In this document: one piece after another, positions 36,286-44,684 of the stretch
Layout: the number at the start of each line of letters is the position of its first letter
Numbering within the stretch: the stretch's first letter is position 1
Origin: DATBDN01 sp036269895
GTDB lineage: Bacteria > Actinomycetota > Thermoleophilia > Solirubrobacterales > Thermoleophilaceae
Assembly: GCA_036269895.1 (NCBI GenBank)
Contig: DATBDN010000127.1
Location: 1 to 61,580 of the forward strand
Direction: 5' to 3'
Length of the DNA stretch: 61,580 nt
Position numbers and translations under genes: made by a program
The notes under the pieces: model-generated
Told to the model about the DNA's origin: nothing
The model's input: the letters and a program-made list of their open reading frames with translations, nothing else
Database searches by the model: none

Positions 36286-37358
36286 GGCTCCGTTCGGTAG
36301 ACGCGCTCCGCGTTTTCGCGGAAGACCTTCGCGAGCAGGCGGTCACCGCGCGGAGCGAGGGTGTCGACCAGCGCTCCGGCGATCACCTCGTACGACGTGA
36401 CCGCCTTGTCCATCGGGAAGTTCGAGCCGAACAAGACGCGGTCCTCGCCGAAGGCGTCGGTCACGTGGTCGACGAGCGGCCTGATCTTCCCGGCAAGCGC
36501 GGCGCGGTCGATGCCGGGCTGTCCGAAGCCGAGCGGGGGAAACGCGAGCCCCGAATGCTTGGCGACTACGTTCGGGTGCTCGGCGAGCGCACCGATGTCG
36601 TCGCGCCAGCGCGCGAGCAGGTCGGCACGCTCGCTGTCCGTCCGGCCGGTCGCCTTTCCCATCGGTCCAAGCCAGCCGACGAGCGGGGCGTAGTGATCCA
36701 GCACGATCGTCGTGTCGGGGTACTCCCGGGCCAGCACCACGACGTCCGGCAGTTGTCGCGAGAAGACGTATGCGTCGAAAGTGAGGCCGCGTTCGGCGAG
36801 TGCCGCGAACCCGCGCAGGAACTCCGGCGAGCGGAGGATCCGCTCGCCGGCCGACCAGTTCCGGACCTTAGGGTCCGGGTGCCACGCGGCCATGCAGCGG
36901 ATACCGCGGAAGCGGCCGCTGGCAGCGGCGTGTCTGTCCAATACCTCCGCGAAGCCTCGCTGGCGAGGATCGGCGTGACCGATTACGGCCGCCAGTCGCG
37001 GCGCGCCGTCGCGCCCGAACGGCAGGCCGTCGACCCAGCGGGTTTCCTCGACGGGGTCATCGGAGTGCCAGTCGGCCTCGACGTGAATCACGGCCTCGAC
37101 TTGAAGCCCGAACGTGGCGGGCAGCGCCGCAACGTCGCGCAGGTAGTCGGCTGGCAGGTAGGGGCGCAACGCGTGGCGAGGCGTAAGAAGCGTCTCGCGG
37201 TTCGCCTTTCCCGCGAGGAGGGGGAACAACCGCTCGAACAGGCGCGGAGCGCGGCGGTACACAGGCGCCAGCCGGCTCACCTCGCGCGGCGTCGTGAACG
37301 GATCCCACTGATGGATGTGGGTGTCGATGATGGGACGCGCGCCGGCCAAGCCATTCAT
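36282..37358 (-). CDS. amidohydrolase-2 family (TIM-barrel lactonase-like) hydrolase
   Basis: Protein of 358 residues with the amidohydrolase_2 pattern. It has a metal-binding HxH in PIIDTHIHQWDPF, a central VEAVIHVEADW, the histidine-containing IVLDHYAPLVG, and the C-terminal RVLFGSNFPMDK with a late acidic residue. The family includes L-fuconolactonase and related sugar-lactone hydrolases, which fits the sugar locus next to it, though the specific substrate is unknown. Its ATG overlaps the ATG of the divergent nuclease-fold gene within CATG. Confidence 0.85.
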   Translation of the reverse strand: MNGLAGARPIIDTHIHQWDPFTTPREVSRLAPVYRRAPRLFERLFPLLAGKANRETLLTPRHALRPYLPADYLRDVAALPATFGLQVEAVIHVEADWHSDDPVEETRWVDGLPFGRDGAPRLAAVIGHADPRQRGFAEVLDRHAAASGRFRGIRCMAAWHPDPKVRNWSAGERILRSPEFLRGFAALAERGLTFDAYVFSRQLPDVVVLAREYPDTTIVLDHYAPLVGWLGPMGKATGRTDSERADLLARWRDDIGALAEHPNVVAKHSGLAFPPLGFGQPGIDRAALAGKIRPLVDHVTDAFGEDRVLFGSNFPMDKAVTSYEVIAGALVDTLAPRGDRLLAKVFRENAERVYRTEP

Positions 37359-38154
37359 GACGGCGCAGACTGTCACGATCGTGATCCTGGTCAGCTGGAA
37401 TGTCGCTGGTCGCCTGAAGCGGCTGGCCGAGCAGGCGTACTGCGTGCTTGCGGAGTCGCCGGACATCGTCTGCCTGCAGGAGGTCACCAAGGCGTCCGCG
37501 CCGCTCTGGCGGGAGGCGCTCCGTATTGGCGGGCTCGATCACGTTGCGGTCGCCGACATCGCGGCGCGGCCGGACGCGCGCCGGCCGCTCGGTGTTCTGA
37601 CGGCGGCGCGCGAGCCGATCGCGGAAGTGCCGGTCCCCGGCGTGCCATGGCCGGAACGGGTGCTGTCGGTGCGCCTTGGGCGCAGCGAAATCGTCAACGT
37701 CCACTCACCGGTCAGCCCCAGCCCTGGCCTCGCGAAGGTGCTGACGCACGAGGCGCTCTTGGCACACCTGTCGTCCGCGGCCGCAGAGCCGCGCATCGTC
37801 TGCGGTGACTTCAACACTCCGCGTGCGGAGAAGCCCGACCGAACGATCTGGACCTTCGCGCGGACCCGCCATGGCAAGTTGCGTCCCGAGCGGGGAGAGC
37901 GCTGGGACGCTGCAGAGCTCGCACTCCTTCGGGGTCTCGAGGAACACGGGTTCCGCGACGCATACCGCGATCTCCATGGGTGGGACCACAAGAACCCGTC
38001 ATGGGAGTGGCCGCAGTGGGGTGGTGGCTACCGCCTGGACCATCTGGTCGTCTCCGACGACGTCCAAGTGGAGCGCGTGGAATACCGCCACGACTGGCGG
38101 CGCGAGCTTCGCCTGTCGGATCACTCGGCGCTCGTCGCCGAGTTCAGCGTGTAG
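37357..38154 (+). CDS. endonuclease/exonuclease/phosphatase-family protein
   Basis: Soluble EEP-fold protein of 265 residues. Motifs are VSWNVAGR with the first Asn, CLQEV with the metal Glu, VCGDFNTP with catalytic Asp and Asn, and the final LSDHSALVAEF with Asp-His. The family covers AP endonucleases, DNase I-like nucleases and inositol phosphatases, and no subgroup is evident. The ATG at 37357 shares CATG with the divergent amidohydrolase start; a GTG at 37381 would separate the genes and is a fair alternative. Confidence 0.85.
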   Translation: MTAQTVTIVILVSWNVAGRLKRLAEQAYCVLAESPDIVCLQEVTKASAPLWREALRIGGLDHVAVADIAARPDARRPLGVLTAAREPIAEVPVPGVPWPERVLSVRLGRSEIVNVHSPVSPSPGLAKVLTHEALLAHLSSAAAEPRIVCGDFNTPRAEKPDRTIWTFARTRHGKLRPERGERWDAAELALLRGLEEHGFRDAYRDLHGWDHKNPSWEWPQWGGGYRLDHLVVSDDVQVERVEYRHDWRRELRLSDHSALVAEFSV

Positions 38155-38163
38155 CTTCGGACC

Positions 38164-38766
38164 GTGGACGAGCTTGACCTGCTCGAGTGGAAGCGGTACG
38201 TATTCGAGCTGTACGCGCGCGTGCGGCATCGGTCCGAGCCGATGGCGGCCTGGGCGCTCTGGCGTCGCGAGCGGGAGCGGCTTTTCCGGGAGCACCCACA
38301 GTCGCCGATTCCGGTCGACGAGCGGCCGGCCTATACGGGGCCGCATGTCTTCGACTACGACCCCGCGTGGCGGCTGTTCGCGATGGTCGAGGCGGCAGAC
38401 GAGCAGCGCTTCGAGCTGCCCTCGAGCGACGGCGAGACGATGAGCTTCCGGCGCTTCGGCGTCGCCCGTGCCGAGCAGGTGGAGTTGGACCTCTACTGGC
38501 TCGAGAGTTATGGCGGGGGCCTGTTCCTGCCATTTGCCGACGCGACGAGCGGCGACGAGACCTATGGCGCCGGCCGCTACATCCTCGACACCATCAAGGG
38601 CGCCGACCTCGGCGTCAGCGACGGGCGGCTCGTACTCGACTTCAACTTCGCCTACCAGCCGTCGTGCTCATACGATGTCCGCTGGACCTGCCCGCTCGCG
38701 CCGCCCGCGAACCGCCTGGACATAGCGGTTCGCGCGGGTGAGCGGGTTCGGCCTCCTACCGCTTGA
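38164..38766 (+). CDS. DUF1684 family protein
   Basis: Protein of 200 residues matching DUF1684. It has an N-terminal helix with RRERERLFREHPQSPIP, then LDLYWLESYGGGLFLPFADA, TYGAGRYILDTIKGADLG and LDFNFAYQPSCSYDVRWTCP, typical of this family of unknown function. The start is GTG, with TAGCTT (38152-38157) 6 nt upstream; that box includes the stop codon of the preceding gene. The 3' end overlaps the convergent hydrolase gene by 11 bp. Confidence 0.87.
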   Translation: MDELDLLEWKRYVFELYARVRHRSEPMAAWALWRRERERLFREHPQSPIPVDERPAYTGPHVFDYDPAWRLFAMVEAADEQRFELPSSDGETMSFRRFGVARAEQVELDLYWLESYGGGLFLPFADATSGDETYGAGRYILDTIKGADLGVSDGRLVLDFNFAYQPSCSYDVRWTCPLAPPANRLDIAVRAGERVRPPTA

Positions 38767-40525
38767 CGGGCTCCGTGTAGCCACCGGTGTAGACCGATCC
38801 GGCCGGTGCGGTCTTGAGCGGGGGCGGCAGGGTGAAGTCGGCCTGCGACGCCGCCAGCGTGTCTGCCGGGACCGAGACCGTGTCGCTCAGGTAGCCGGCG
38901 AGCTGCGTCCCGGGGTCGCCCTGGATCGTCTGCGTGCGGCGGTAGCGCAGGAACGGCAGCGTGACCGTCCCACCGTTGACCGTGACCGGCTGGGCGGTCG
39001 GCGACGCCAGCGTCCACCAGTCCTGGTTGTTGTCGGTGACGCGGACGCCGATGCGGTGGCCCGCCGCGAGCTTCCAGTCGGCCGACCACAGCTCGAGCCG
39101 GATCGAGGAGTTGCCCGGGGTGCGGATGAGATGGGCCTGTCGGGTGATGCGTGGGCCGGTCCCGTTCGCGTCGAGGTCGTAGACGTCGACCGCGAGATTG
39201 GCGTTCGGGATGGTCGTCGTGACGTTGACGACCATCGTGCCCGAGCCCGCGAGGTGCAGGTCGTAGGGCAGCGGCTTCGAAATCGTCCAGACGCCCGAGG
39301 TCGCGGTCGGGTCGTTGCTCGAGCCCGTCGAGTACGACTGGGCGGTGTCGACATAGCTGCCTGCGCGCAGGTTCGTCGTGTAGTCGCTGCGATCGGCCGG
39401 CGGCCACTTGGCTTCCGAGCGCCACTTGCCGTCGTTGGTCTGGACGGCGAAGGGCGGGTCGGCAACGGTGGGCGCAACGCCCTTGAGGAAGCGGTCGTAG
39501 TAGCGCATGACCTCGTCGAACCAGCCGGCCCGTCCCATCTTGAGCTGCCCGGTGTCCGGGTCCGTCTCGTTGCCGCGCACGTGCTCCCACGGGCCCAGCC
39601 ACGCGTGCTCGAAGCCGGTGTGGTTGTCGAGGTACTGCTGCAGGCCGTCGGCGACGGTGTTGTTCTCCGTCAGGCCCTGGGTCAGGAAAAGTGGCACCTT
39701 GGAGCCCGCTGCGCCCGGGATCAGGTTGCGCAGCTTCCAGAAGTCCGAGTTGTGGTCATCGTTCGCGGCCTGCGCGCTGAAGTTCAGAGCAAGGCAGGCG
39801 GGGTTGTTAAGGCTGTTGACGTTGTAGTTCGGCGCGTCGGTAACCGGGCCAGGAGTCGCCGCGATGCCGTCGTAGAGCGCAGGCGTCGCAACCGAGTTCT
39901 CGCGCCGCATTCCGTCCCCGTACAGGTACCGGTAGTCGTCGTAGACGGGCTCCTGGGAGACGACTGCCGCCAGGCCCGTCGGCTGCTTGTCCACTCCGAT
40001 CAGTCCGGTCAGCGCGTCGTAGGACTTGCCATACATCCCGACCTTCCCGGTGGACCACGGCTGCGTGGCCGCCCAGCGAACCGCGTTGACCACGTCGGCC
40101 TGCTCGCCCGGGCCTGACCAATCCAGGCAGCCGTTCGACCCGCCGAATCCGCGCAGGTCGACCATGACGAAGGTGTAGGCCTTTTGGAGGAGGCCCGAGC
40201 CCTCCACGAAGTCCTGGAAGCGCTCCGACGGCCCCGCGTTCGGCCCGATGGGGTCGTAGTTGGTGCCCTCGGCGGGGCCCGCCGGACCCGTCTGACCGGA
40301 GTGGTTGAAGTACGGGCCGATCGAGACGACGACCGGGGTTTTGGTGGCGTCGGTTGCGCCCTTCGGCCGCAGGACGTCCGCATGCAGCGTCACGCCATCC
40401 GAGGAAGGAATCCAAGCCTCAGACCAGTCGGCATCGGGATAGGCGACCCCGGACGCGGCGGCGACCGCGGGGATGACCGACAGGGCGGCAAGTGACAGGA
40501 ACAGCGTGAGCGCGAAGCGGTGCAT
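38756..40525 (-). CDS. secreted CocE/NonD-family (X-Pro dipeptidyl-peptidase-like) hydrolase
   Basis: Exported serine hydrolase of 589 residues with a signal peptide (about 1-24). The alpha/beta hydrolase core carries the nucleophile elbow GMYGKSYDALTG and the late GPWEHVRG with the catalytic His. The C-terminal third is the jelly-roll PepX_C-type domain (ADWKLAAGHRIGVRVTDNN). Members cleave acyl or peptidyl substrates, such as glutaryl-7-ACA, cocaine esters or X-Pro peptides. The true substrate is unknown. A weak AAAAGA site precedes the ATG. Confidence 0.87.
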   Translation of the reverse strand: MHRFALTLFLSLAALSVIPAVAAASGVAYPDADWSEAWIPSSDGVTLHADVLRPKGATDATKTPVVVSIGPYFNHSGQTGPAGPAEGTNYDPIGPNAGPSERFQDFVEGSGLLQKAYTFVMVDLRGFGGSNGCLDWSGPGEQADVVNAVRWAATQPWSTGKVGMYGKSYDALTGLIGVDKQPTGLAAVVSQEPVYDDYRYLYGDGMRRENSVATPALYDGIAATPGPVTDAPNYNVNSLNNPACLALNFSAQAANDDHNSDFWKLRNLIPGAAGSKVPLFLTQGLTENNTVADGLQQYLDNHTGFEHAWLGPWEHVRGNETDPDTGQLKMGRAGWFDEVMRYYDRFLKGVAPTVADPPFAVQTNDGKWRSEAKWPPADRSDYTTNLRAGSYVDTAQSYSTGSSNDPTATSGVWTISKPLPYDLHLAGSGTMVVNVTTTIPNANLAVDVYDLDANGTGPRITRQAHLIRTPGNSSIRLELWSADWKLAAGHRIGVRVTDNNQDWWTLASPTAQPVTVNGGTVTLPFLRYRRTQTIQGDPGTQLAGYLSDTVSVPADTLAASQADFTLPPPLKTAPAGSVYTGGYTEPVKR

Positions 40526-40590
40526 ATCTTTTCAACGCCCGTGGGGCGGAAAGCTTGCGACGGATCAAATGTTCCCGGCGCCTCCCAGCG

Positions 40591-42387
40591 CTAACCCATC
40601 CGGCGGTAGCGCCAGACCGAGAGCGGCACGAAGACCGCCAGGATCCCCACGATCCACGCCAGCGAGCCGGCCACCGAGTGCGGCGTTCCCGTGAGCGCAA
40701 GCGAGCGCGCCGCGTCGGCTGTCAGCGTCACCGGGCTCACCTTTGCGATCGACTGGAGCCAGTCAGGCATCGTCGAGACGGGCACGAACACCGAGCTCGC
40801 GAAGACCAGCGGGAACGTCACGACGAAGCCAGCCGATTGGGCGGCCTCGGCGCCCCGGACCGTGAGCGCGACGTAGGCGAAGATCCAGCTGAGCGCCAGG
40901 CCGAACGCCGCGACGATCGCGACGCAGCCGACCGCTCCGGACAACCCGCCGTGGAAACGGAACCCGACGAGGTAGCCCACCACGATCATCAGCCCGATGA
41001 TCAGGATGTTGCGCACCAGATCGGCGAGCGTGCGCCCGAGCAGGACAGCCGAGCGCGCCATCGGCATCGAGCGGAAGCGGTCGATCACGCCGCGCTCCAG
41101 ATCCTGTGACAGGCCGACGGCGGTCTGCGACGCGCGGAAGGTCACCGACTGGACGAAGATGCCTGGCAGGAGGAAGTCGACATAGGTGACGCCGGGGGGC
41201 AACGAGCTCTCCACGGCGCCGCCGAAGACGTAGACGAACAGCAGCACGAACATGATCGGCTGGATCGTCGAGAAGATCAGGAGCTGAGGCTCTCTGGTGA
41301 AGTGGCGCAGGTTCCGGGCGGTGACGACGGCGGCGTCCGTGACAGCTCCGCGCACGATCGGCCAGGAGGGGATCTGCACTCGCACCCGCGCCCTCCGCGG
41401 CGTGCGTGTCGGGTGCGCAGCGACGCGCGGCGGTGGACCGCCGTCCTCACTCGCCGGTGCGCCTGTCAGCTGCAGGAAGACGTCGTCGAGCGTCGGCCTG
41501 CGCAGCCCGATGTCACTCACGCGGATCTGGGCGCGCCGAAGGTCCGCCGCAGCGTCCTCGATCAGCTCCAGCCCGTCCCGCGGCGCCGGGAGCGTCAGGC
41601 GGTCGGCGCGCTCGTCGGGCTCCGGCTGGCCGCAGCCGATTCCGGTGAGAATCTCCCGCGCGCGGTCGCGATCGCCGGCGTCGGCGAGCTCGATCTCGAG
41701 GAGCTGACCGCCGATGCGGTCCTTGAGCTCGTTGCCGGTTCCCTCGGCGATGACCCGCCCGTGGTCGACTACCGCGATCCGGTCGGCGAGTTGGTCCGCC
41801 TCCTCGAGGTACTGCGTCGTCAGCAGGAGCGTCGTTCCCTCGCGCTGCAGCTCACGCACAGCGGCCCAGATCTGATTGCGGCTGCGTGGGTCGAGTCCCG
41901 TTGTCGGTTCGTCCAGGAACAGGATCTGCGGTCGCCGCAGCAGGCTCGAGGCCAGATCCAGGCGTCGCCGCATGCCACCCGAGTAGGTGCGCGCGGCGCG
42001 GTCGGCTGCATCAGCCAGGTCGAACCGCTCGAGCAACTCGCCCGCGCGAGCGCGCGCGTCGTCTCGACTCAGCTTGAACAGCCGGCCGAACATCTCGAGG
42101 TTCTCGCGGCCGGTCAAGATCTCGTCCACGGCGGCGAACTGACCGGTCAGGCCGAGTACCTCGCGAACCTCGACGGGCTCTCGGAGCACGTCATGACCCA
42201 GGATCTCCGCTCGCCCGCTGTCGGGCGTCACGAGCGTGGAGAGAACCCGGACGAGTGTCGTCTTGCCTGCGCCGTTGGGCCCAAGCAGGCCAAAGACCAT
42301 CCCGGCCGGAATTTCGAGATCGACCCCGGCGAGGGCCACTGTTGAGCCGAAGCGCTTGACTACACCTTCAGCGCTGATTGCCGCCAT
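40591..42387 (-). CDS. ABC exporter with fused ATPase and ABC-2 permease (DrrA-DrrB type)
   Basis: One 598-residue chain joins both halves of a drug-type exporter. Residues about 1-310 are a DrrA-like ATPase with Walker A GPNGAGKTT (about 36-44), signature YSGGMRRRLD, Walker B ILFLDEPTTG and the DrrA end motif RRPTLDDVFLQLTG. After a Pro/Arg linker, residues about 345-598 are an ABC-2 permease with six hydrophobic segments. In the related locus at 24331-26161 the two parts are separate genes. It is downstream of the PadR and DUF1707 genes and probably under PadR control. Confidence 0.92.
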   Translation of the reverse strand: MAAISAEGVVKRFGSTVALAGVDLEIPAGMVFGLLGPNGAGKTTLVRVLSTLVTPDSGRAEILGHDVLREPVEVREVLGLTGQFAAVDEILTGRENLEMFGRLFKLSRDDARARAGELLERFDLADAADRAARTYSGGMRRRLDLASSLLRRPQILFLDEPTTGLDPRSRNQIWAAVRELQREGTTLLLTTQYLEEADQLADRIAVVDHGRVIAEGTGNELKDRIGGQLLEIELADAGDRDRAREILTGIGCGQPEPDERADRLTLPAPRDGLELIEDAAADLRRAQIRVSDIGLRRPTLDDVFLQLTGAPASEDGGPPPRVAAHPTRTPRRARVRVQIPSWPIVRGAVTDAAVVTARNLRHFTREPQLLIFSTIQPIMFVLLFVYVFGGAVESSLPPGVTYVDFLLPGIFVQSVTFRASQTAVGLSQDLERGVIDRFRSMPMARSAVLLGRTLADLVRNILIIGLMIVVGYLVGFRFHGGLSGAVGCVAIVAAFGLALSWIFAYVALTVRGAEAAQSAGFVVTFPLVFASSVFVPVSTMPDWLQSIAKVSPVTLTADAARSLALTGTPHSVAGSLAWIVGILAVFVPLSVWRYRRMG

Positions 42388-42399
42388 TCGCCTGAGCGG

Positions 42400-43017
42400 C
42401 TAGCTCTGATTTGTCGAGCCGCCCTGCGGCGTGGCTCCGGACGGCGGGACGCCGCGGGCACAGCCGCCCTGGCCGGCGTCCGACCCGAGGACTTTGAATC
42501 CGCCGCTGACGACCACGTGGACCTCGCAACCGTCGGACTGGATGACGTGCACGACGTAGCCGCCGCCGCCAGGCCCGGCCGTCACGCGCTCGATGTCGCC
42601 CGGGAATTTGGCGGTCGCCGCCTTGGCTGCCTTCTCGGCCGCCGCGCCCGTCAGGTCGGCGCCGCCGAAGCCGGATTGCGGCGCCCCTTGGGGCACCTGC
42701 GGCGTCTGCGGTATCTGCGTCTGCGGCGTCTGCCCGGGCGGAACCTGCTCGAACGCCGAGTTCCGCTGGCTGTTGTCACCACCGGAGAAGAGAGCGAAGA
42801 TGAGCGCGCACAGCGCCGCGATCGCGGCGCCGGCCGCTATCGCCCGCTTTGGATTGCTCTGGTGCTGGGGGCGCGGCGGCTCGCCGGCATCGTCGTCCGG
42901 CAGTACCACGACAGTGTCGTCGGGATCCGAGTCGGTGCCGATCCGCTGGGTGAGCGCCGGTTCCTCGTCGCCGCGCTGCCAGTCGCCCAGCCACAGTCTG
43001 CGCACTTGCTTCCTCAT
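42400..43017 (-). CDS. single-pass membrane protein with Pro/Gln linker
   Basis: Protein of 205 residues not assigned to a family. A charged cytoplasmic N-terminal part (about 1-57) is followed by one membrane helix (AIAAGAAIAALCALIFALF), a low-complexity linker of PQTPQ repeats, and an outside domain of about 90 residues containing VVHVIQSDGCEVHVVVSGGF. The two Cys in the outside domain could pair. It lies 12 bp upstream of the fused exporter gene in the same direction, so it may be an accessory of that exporter. Confidence 0.7.
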   Translation of the reverse strand: MRKQVRRLWLGDWQRGDEEPALTQRIGTDSDPDDTVVVLPDDDAGEPPRPQHQSNPKRAIAAGAAIAALCALIFALFSGGDNSQRNSAFEQVPPGQTPQTQIPQTPQVPQGAPQSGFGGADLTGAAAEKAAKAATAKFPGDIERVTAGPGGGGYVVHVIQSDGCEVHVVVSGGFKVLGSDAGQGGCARGVPPSGATPQGGSTNQS

Positions 43018-43082
43018 ATCAGGCAGTAGGGCGTAGGCACGTAAGGGGAATGTAGATCCTCAGGCTCAGTGCGCGCTGAGAT

Positions 43083-43472
43083 TCACCTCGATCGGTGATG
43101 CCAGGGTCGGCGATGCGGCGCCGCGAAGCGGAACAAGACGAAGAACATCAGCGGCCAGGCGAGCCAGAGACCGTGCGTCGAGGCCGCGATCGCGATCGTC
43201 ACGAGCGCAAGGAGCGGGAGCGCGAGGGCCGGTGGCCAGAGCCACGGTCGCCGCGTACCCCGCTCTCTGTCAGGCGTGCGGACGCGCGGCAGATCCCCGA
43301 ACAGCTCGTCCAGGTCGCCCAGTGTCGTCGCCGCGTACGCCCGCTCCGTGCGTTCCTCGAACTCTTCCGTTGTGACGCGGCCCTCCGCATGGTGCTGCCT
43401 CAGGCTCTCCGCAGCGCGCTCGCGTTCAGCGTCCGATGCGCGCAGGCCCTCGACGTCGGCGTCTCGCATCAT
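43083..43472 (-). CDS. DUF1707 (SHOCT-like) membrane protein
   Basis: Protein of 129 residues. The N-terminal DUF1707 domain reads LRASDAERERAAESLRQHHA, then GRVTTEEFEERTERAYAATT, with DLDELFGDLP at its end. Two hydrophobic segments follow at about 82-120. DUF1707 proteins are common in actinobacteria and of unknown role, often near PadR regulators. Its ATG overlaps the PadR stop (ATGA), with GGGGAGG just before, so expression is coupled. Confidence 0.88.
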   Translation of the reverse strand: MMRDADVEGLRASDAERERAAESLRQHHAEGRVTTEEFEERTERAYAATTLGDLDELFGDLPRVRTPDRERGTRRPWLWPPALALPLLALVTIAIAASTHGLWLAWPLMFFVLFRFAAPHRRPWHHRSR

Positions 43473-44038
43473 GCCTCCCCGCCCTCGCCGAGCACGGCGT
43501 AAACACGCCGCCGCGCGTCGCTCAGGATCTCGCGCGTCTTAGCGATCTGATCCTCGGAGCCCGTCCGGGCGACCTGCACGACCGCGGCCCCCAGCTGGAA
43601 AGCCGAGTCGCGCAGGCTCGCTGCCGGGCCGTCGCCGAGGTCTGTGACCTCCTCCCACGGTGGGCGCCCGAGTCCTTCGGCCTCTGTGCGCCCCGCGTCG
43701 GTCAGCGTGAAGCGCCGCTTGCCCTCCGACTCTTCGACCGTGACGAGACCCTCATCCTCGAGCTGCTGCAGCGTGGGGTAGATGGAGCCTGCGCTGGGGC
43801 GCCAGACGCCGTTCGTCCGCGCCTCGAGCTCCTGGATCATCTCGTAGCCGTGCATCGGCCGCTCGCTCAGGAGCGCGAGGACCGCGGCACGGACGTTGCC
43901 GCGCCGAACGCGCGGACCGCCGCCGCGCCCGCCGAACGGCGGGCCCCATGGCCCGAAGCCGCCCCATGGCCCGCGCTGCCAGCCTCCGCGCGGCCCGCCG
44001 CCCCAGTCGCCGTGGAAATGCATTCGTCGACCAAACAT
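43469..44038 (-). CDS. PadR-family transcriptional regulator
   Basis: Regulator of 189 residues with a Gly/Trp/Pro-rich N-terminal tail (about 1-45) and then the PadR winged helix. It shows VLALLSERPMHGYEMIQELE and SAGSIYPTLQQLEDEGLV, the wing EGKRRFTLTDAG, and a C-terminal helical part. PadR proteins often repress a drug exporter next to them and respond to the drug. The DUF1707, membrane protein and fused ABC exporter genes downstream fit that picture. An AT-rich dyad upstream is a likely self-operator. GGAGG precedes the ATG. Confidence 0.9.
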   Translation of the reverse strand: MFGRRMHFHGDWGGGPRGGWQRGPWGGFGPWGPPFGGRGGGPRVRRGNVRAAVLALLSERPMHGYEMIQELEARTNGVWRPSAGSIYPTLQQLEDEGLVTVEESEGKRRFTLTDAGRTEAEGLGRPPWEEVTDLGDGPAASLRDSAFQLGAAVVQVARTGSEDQIAKTREILSDARRRVYAVLGEGGEA

Positions 44039-44073
44039 CACTGGGACCGCCTCCGATCTGACGTGAGCTAACA

Positions 44074-44094
44074 CGATATATCGGAACTATATCG
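44074..44094. promoter_or_regulatory. AT-rich dyad upstream of padR (candidate operator)
   Basis: CGATATA (44074-44080) and TATATCG (44088-44094) form a perfect 7-bp inverted repeat with a 7-nt gap, standing out in a 70% GC setting. It lies 36 bp before the PadR start and overlaps the stop region of the next upstream gene. Such AT-rich dyads are common at PadR operators. Confidence 0.5.
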
Positions 44095-44515
44095 CGACGA
44101 CCTCGGTGACCGGCAGTTCGAAGCGCGCTGCGGCCTTCCGGATCAACCCGCGCTCGAGCCAGTGCAAGTCGGCGCGCGGATGCGTCGCGATCACGATCTC
44201 GGTTGCCGAGAAGTCCGCGAGTGCGTCCTCGATGGCCATGACCGGGTCCGTGTCGCCTGCGGCGCCGCGCGCGCTGACTCCGCGCTCGCGCAGTTCGCCG
44301 ACGGCGAGGCGGACGCGTTCGTCTGCTTGGACGACGGCCGCGTCCACGTCGGAGACCCAATGACGAAGGCGCGAGTTGAGCGCCGGCGCCACGACGACGA
44401 CATCGGCCGGACTGGCGAGTGCGCGGCGGGCAACCTCGTCGGCAAGTGCCGGGCATGGGCACGGGGGATTCGCGATCACCAGGATGCGGCGACTGGGCTG
44501 TTCGACGTCGTTCAT
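44087..44515 (-). CDS. UspA-like small alpha/beta protein
   Basis: Protein of 142 residues with a universal-stress-protein-like alternation of strands and helices. It starts RRILVIANPPCPCPALADEV, contains VVVVAPALNS and a late TEIVIATHPRADLHWLERGL, ending with PVTEVVAI. The region corresponding to the UspA ATP loop is GLIRKAAARFELPVTEV, with no clear GxGxxG, so ATP binding is unsure. A Cys-rich CPCP near the N-terminus is unusual. The stop lies inside the PadR operator dyad. Confidence 0.7.
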   Translation of the reverse strand: MNDVEQPSRRILVIANPPCPCPALADEVARRALASPADVVVVAPALNSRLRHWVSDVDAAVVQADERVRLAVGELRERGVSARGAAGDTDPVMAIEDALADFSATEIVIATHPRADLHWLERGLIRKAAARFELPVTEVVAI

Positions 44516-44684
44516 CGGCTGCTGCCTTTCGGGAGAGTGGTTCGTCTCCCTTACAGACGCCGGCGAGCCGGGTGTATTCCCCGCGCGCCCCCGAACGGGT
44601 GGAATCTCAGTTTTGAACCGGCCCAAATGTCCGGCGTCTAGGCTGTAATGGACTAGTGACCGTTCCATAGCGGTCCACTCGCAA

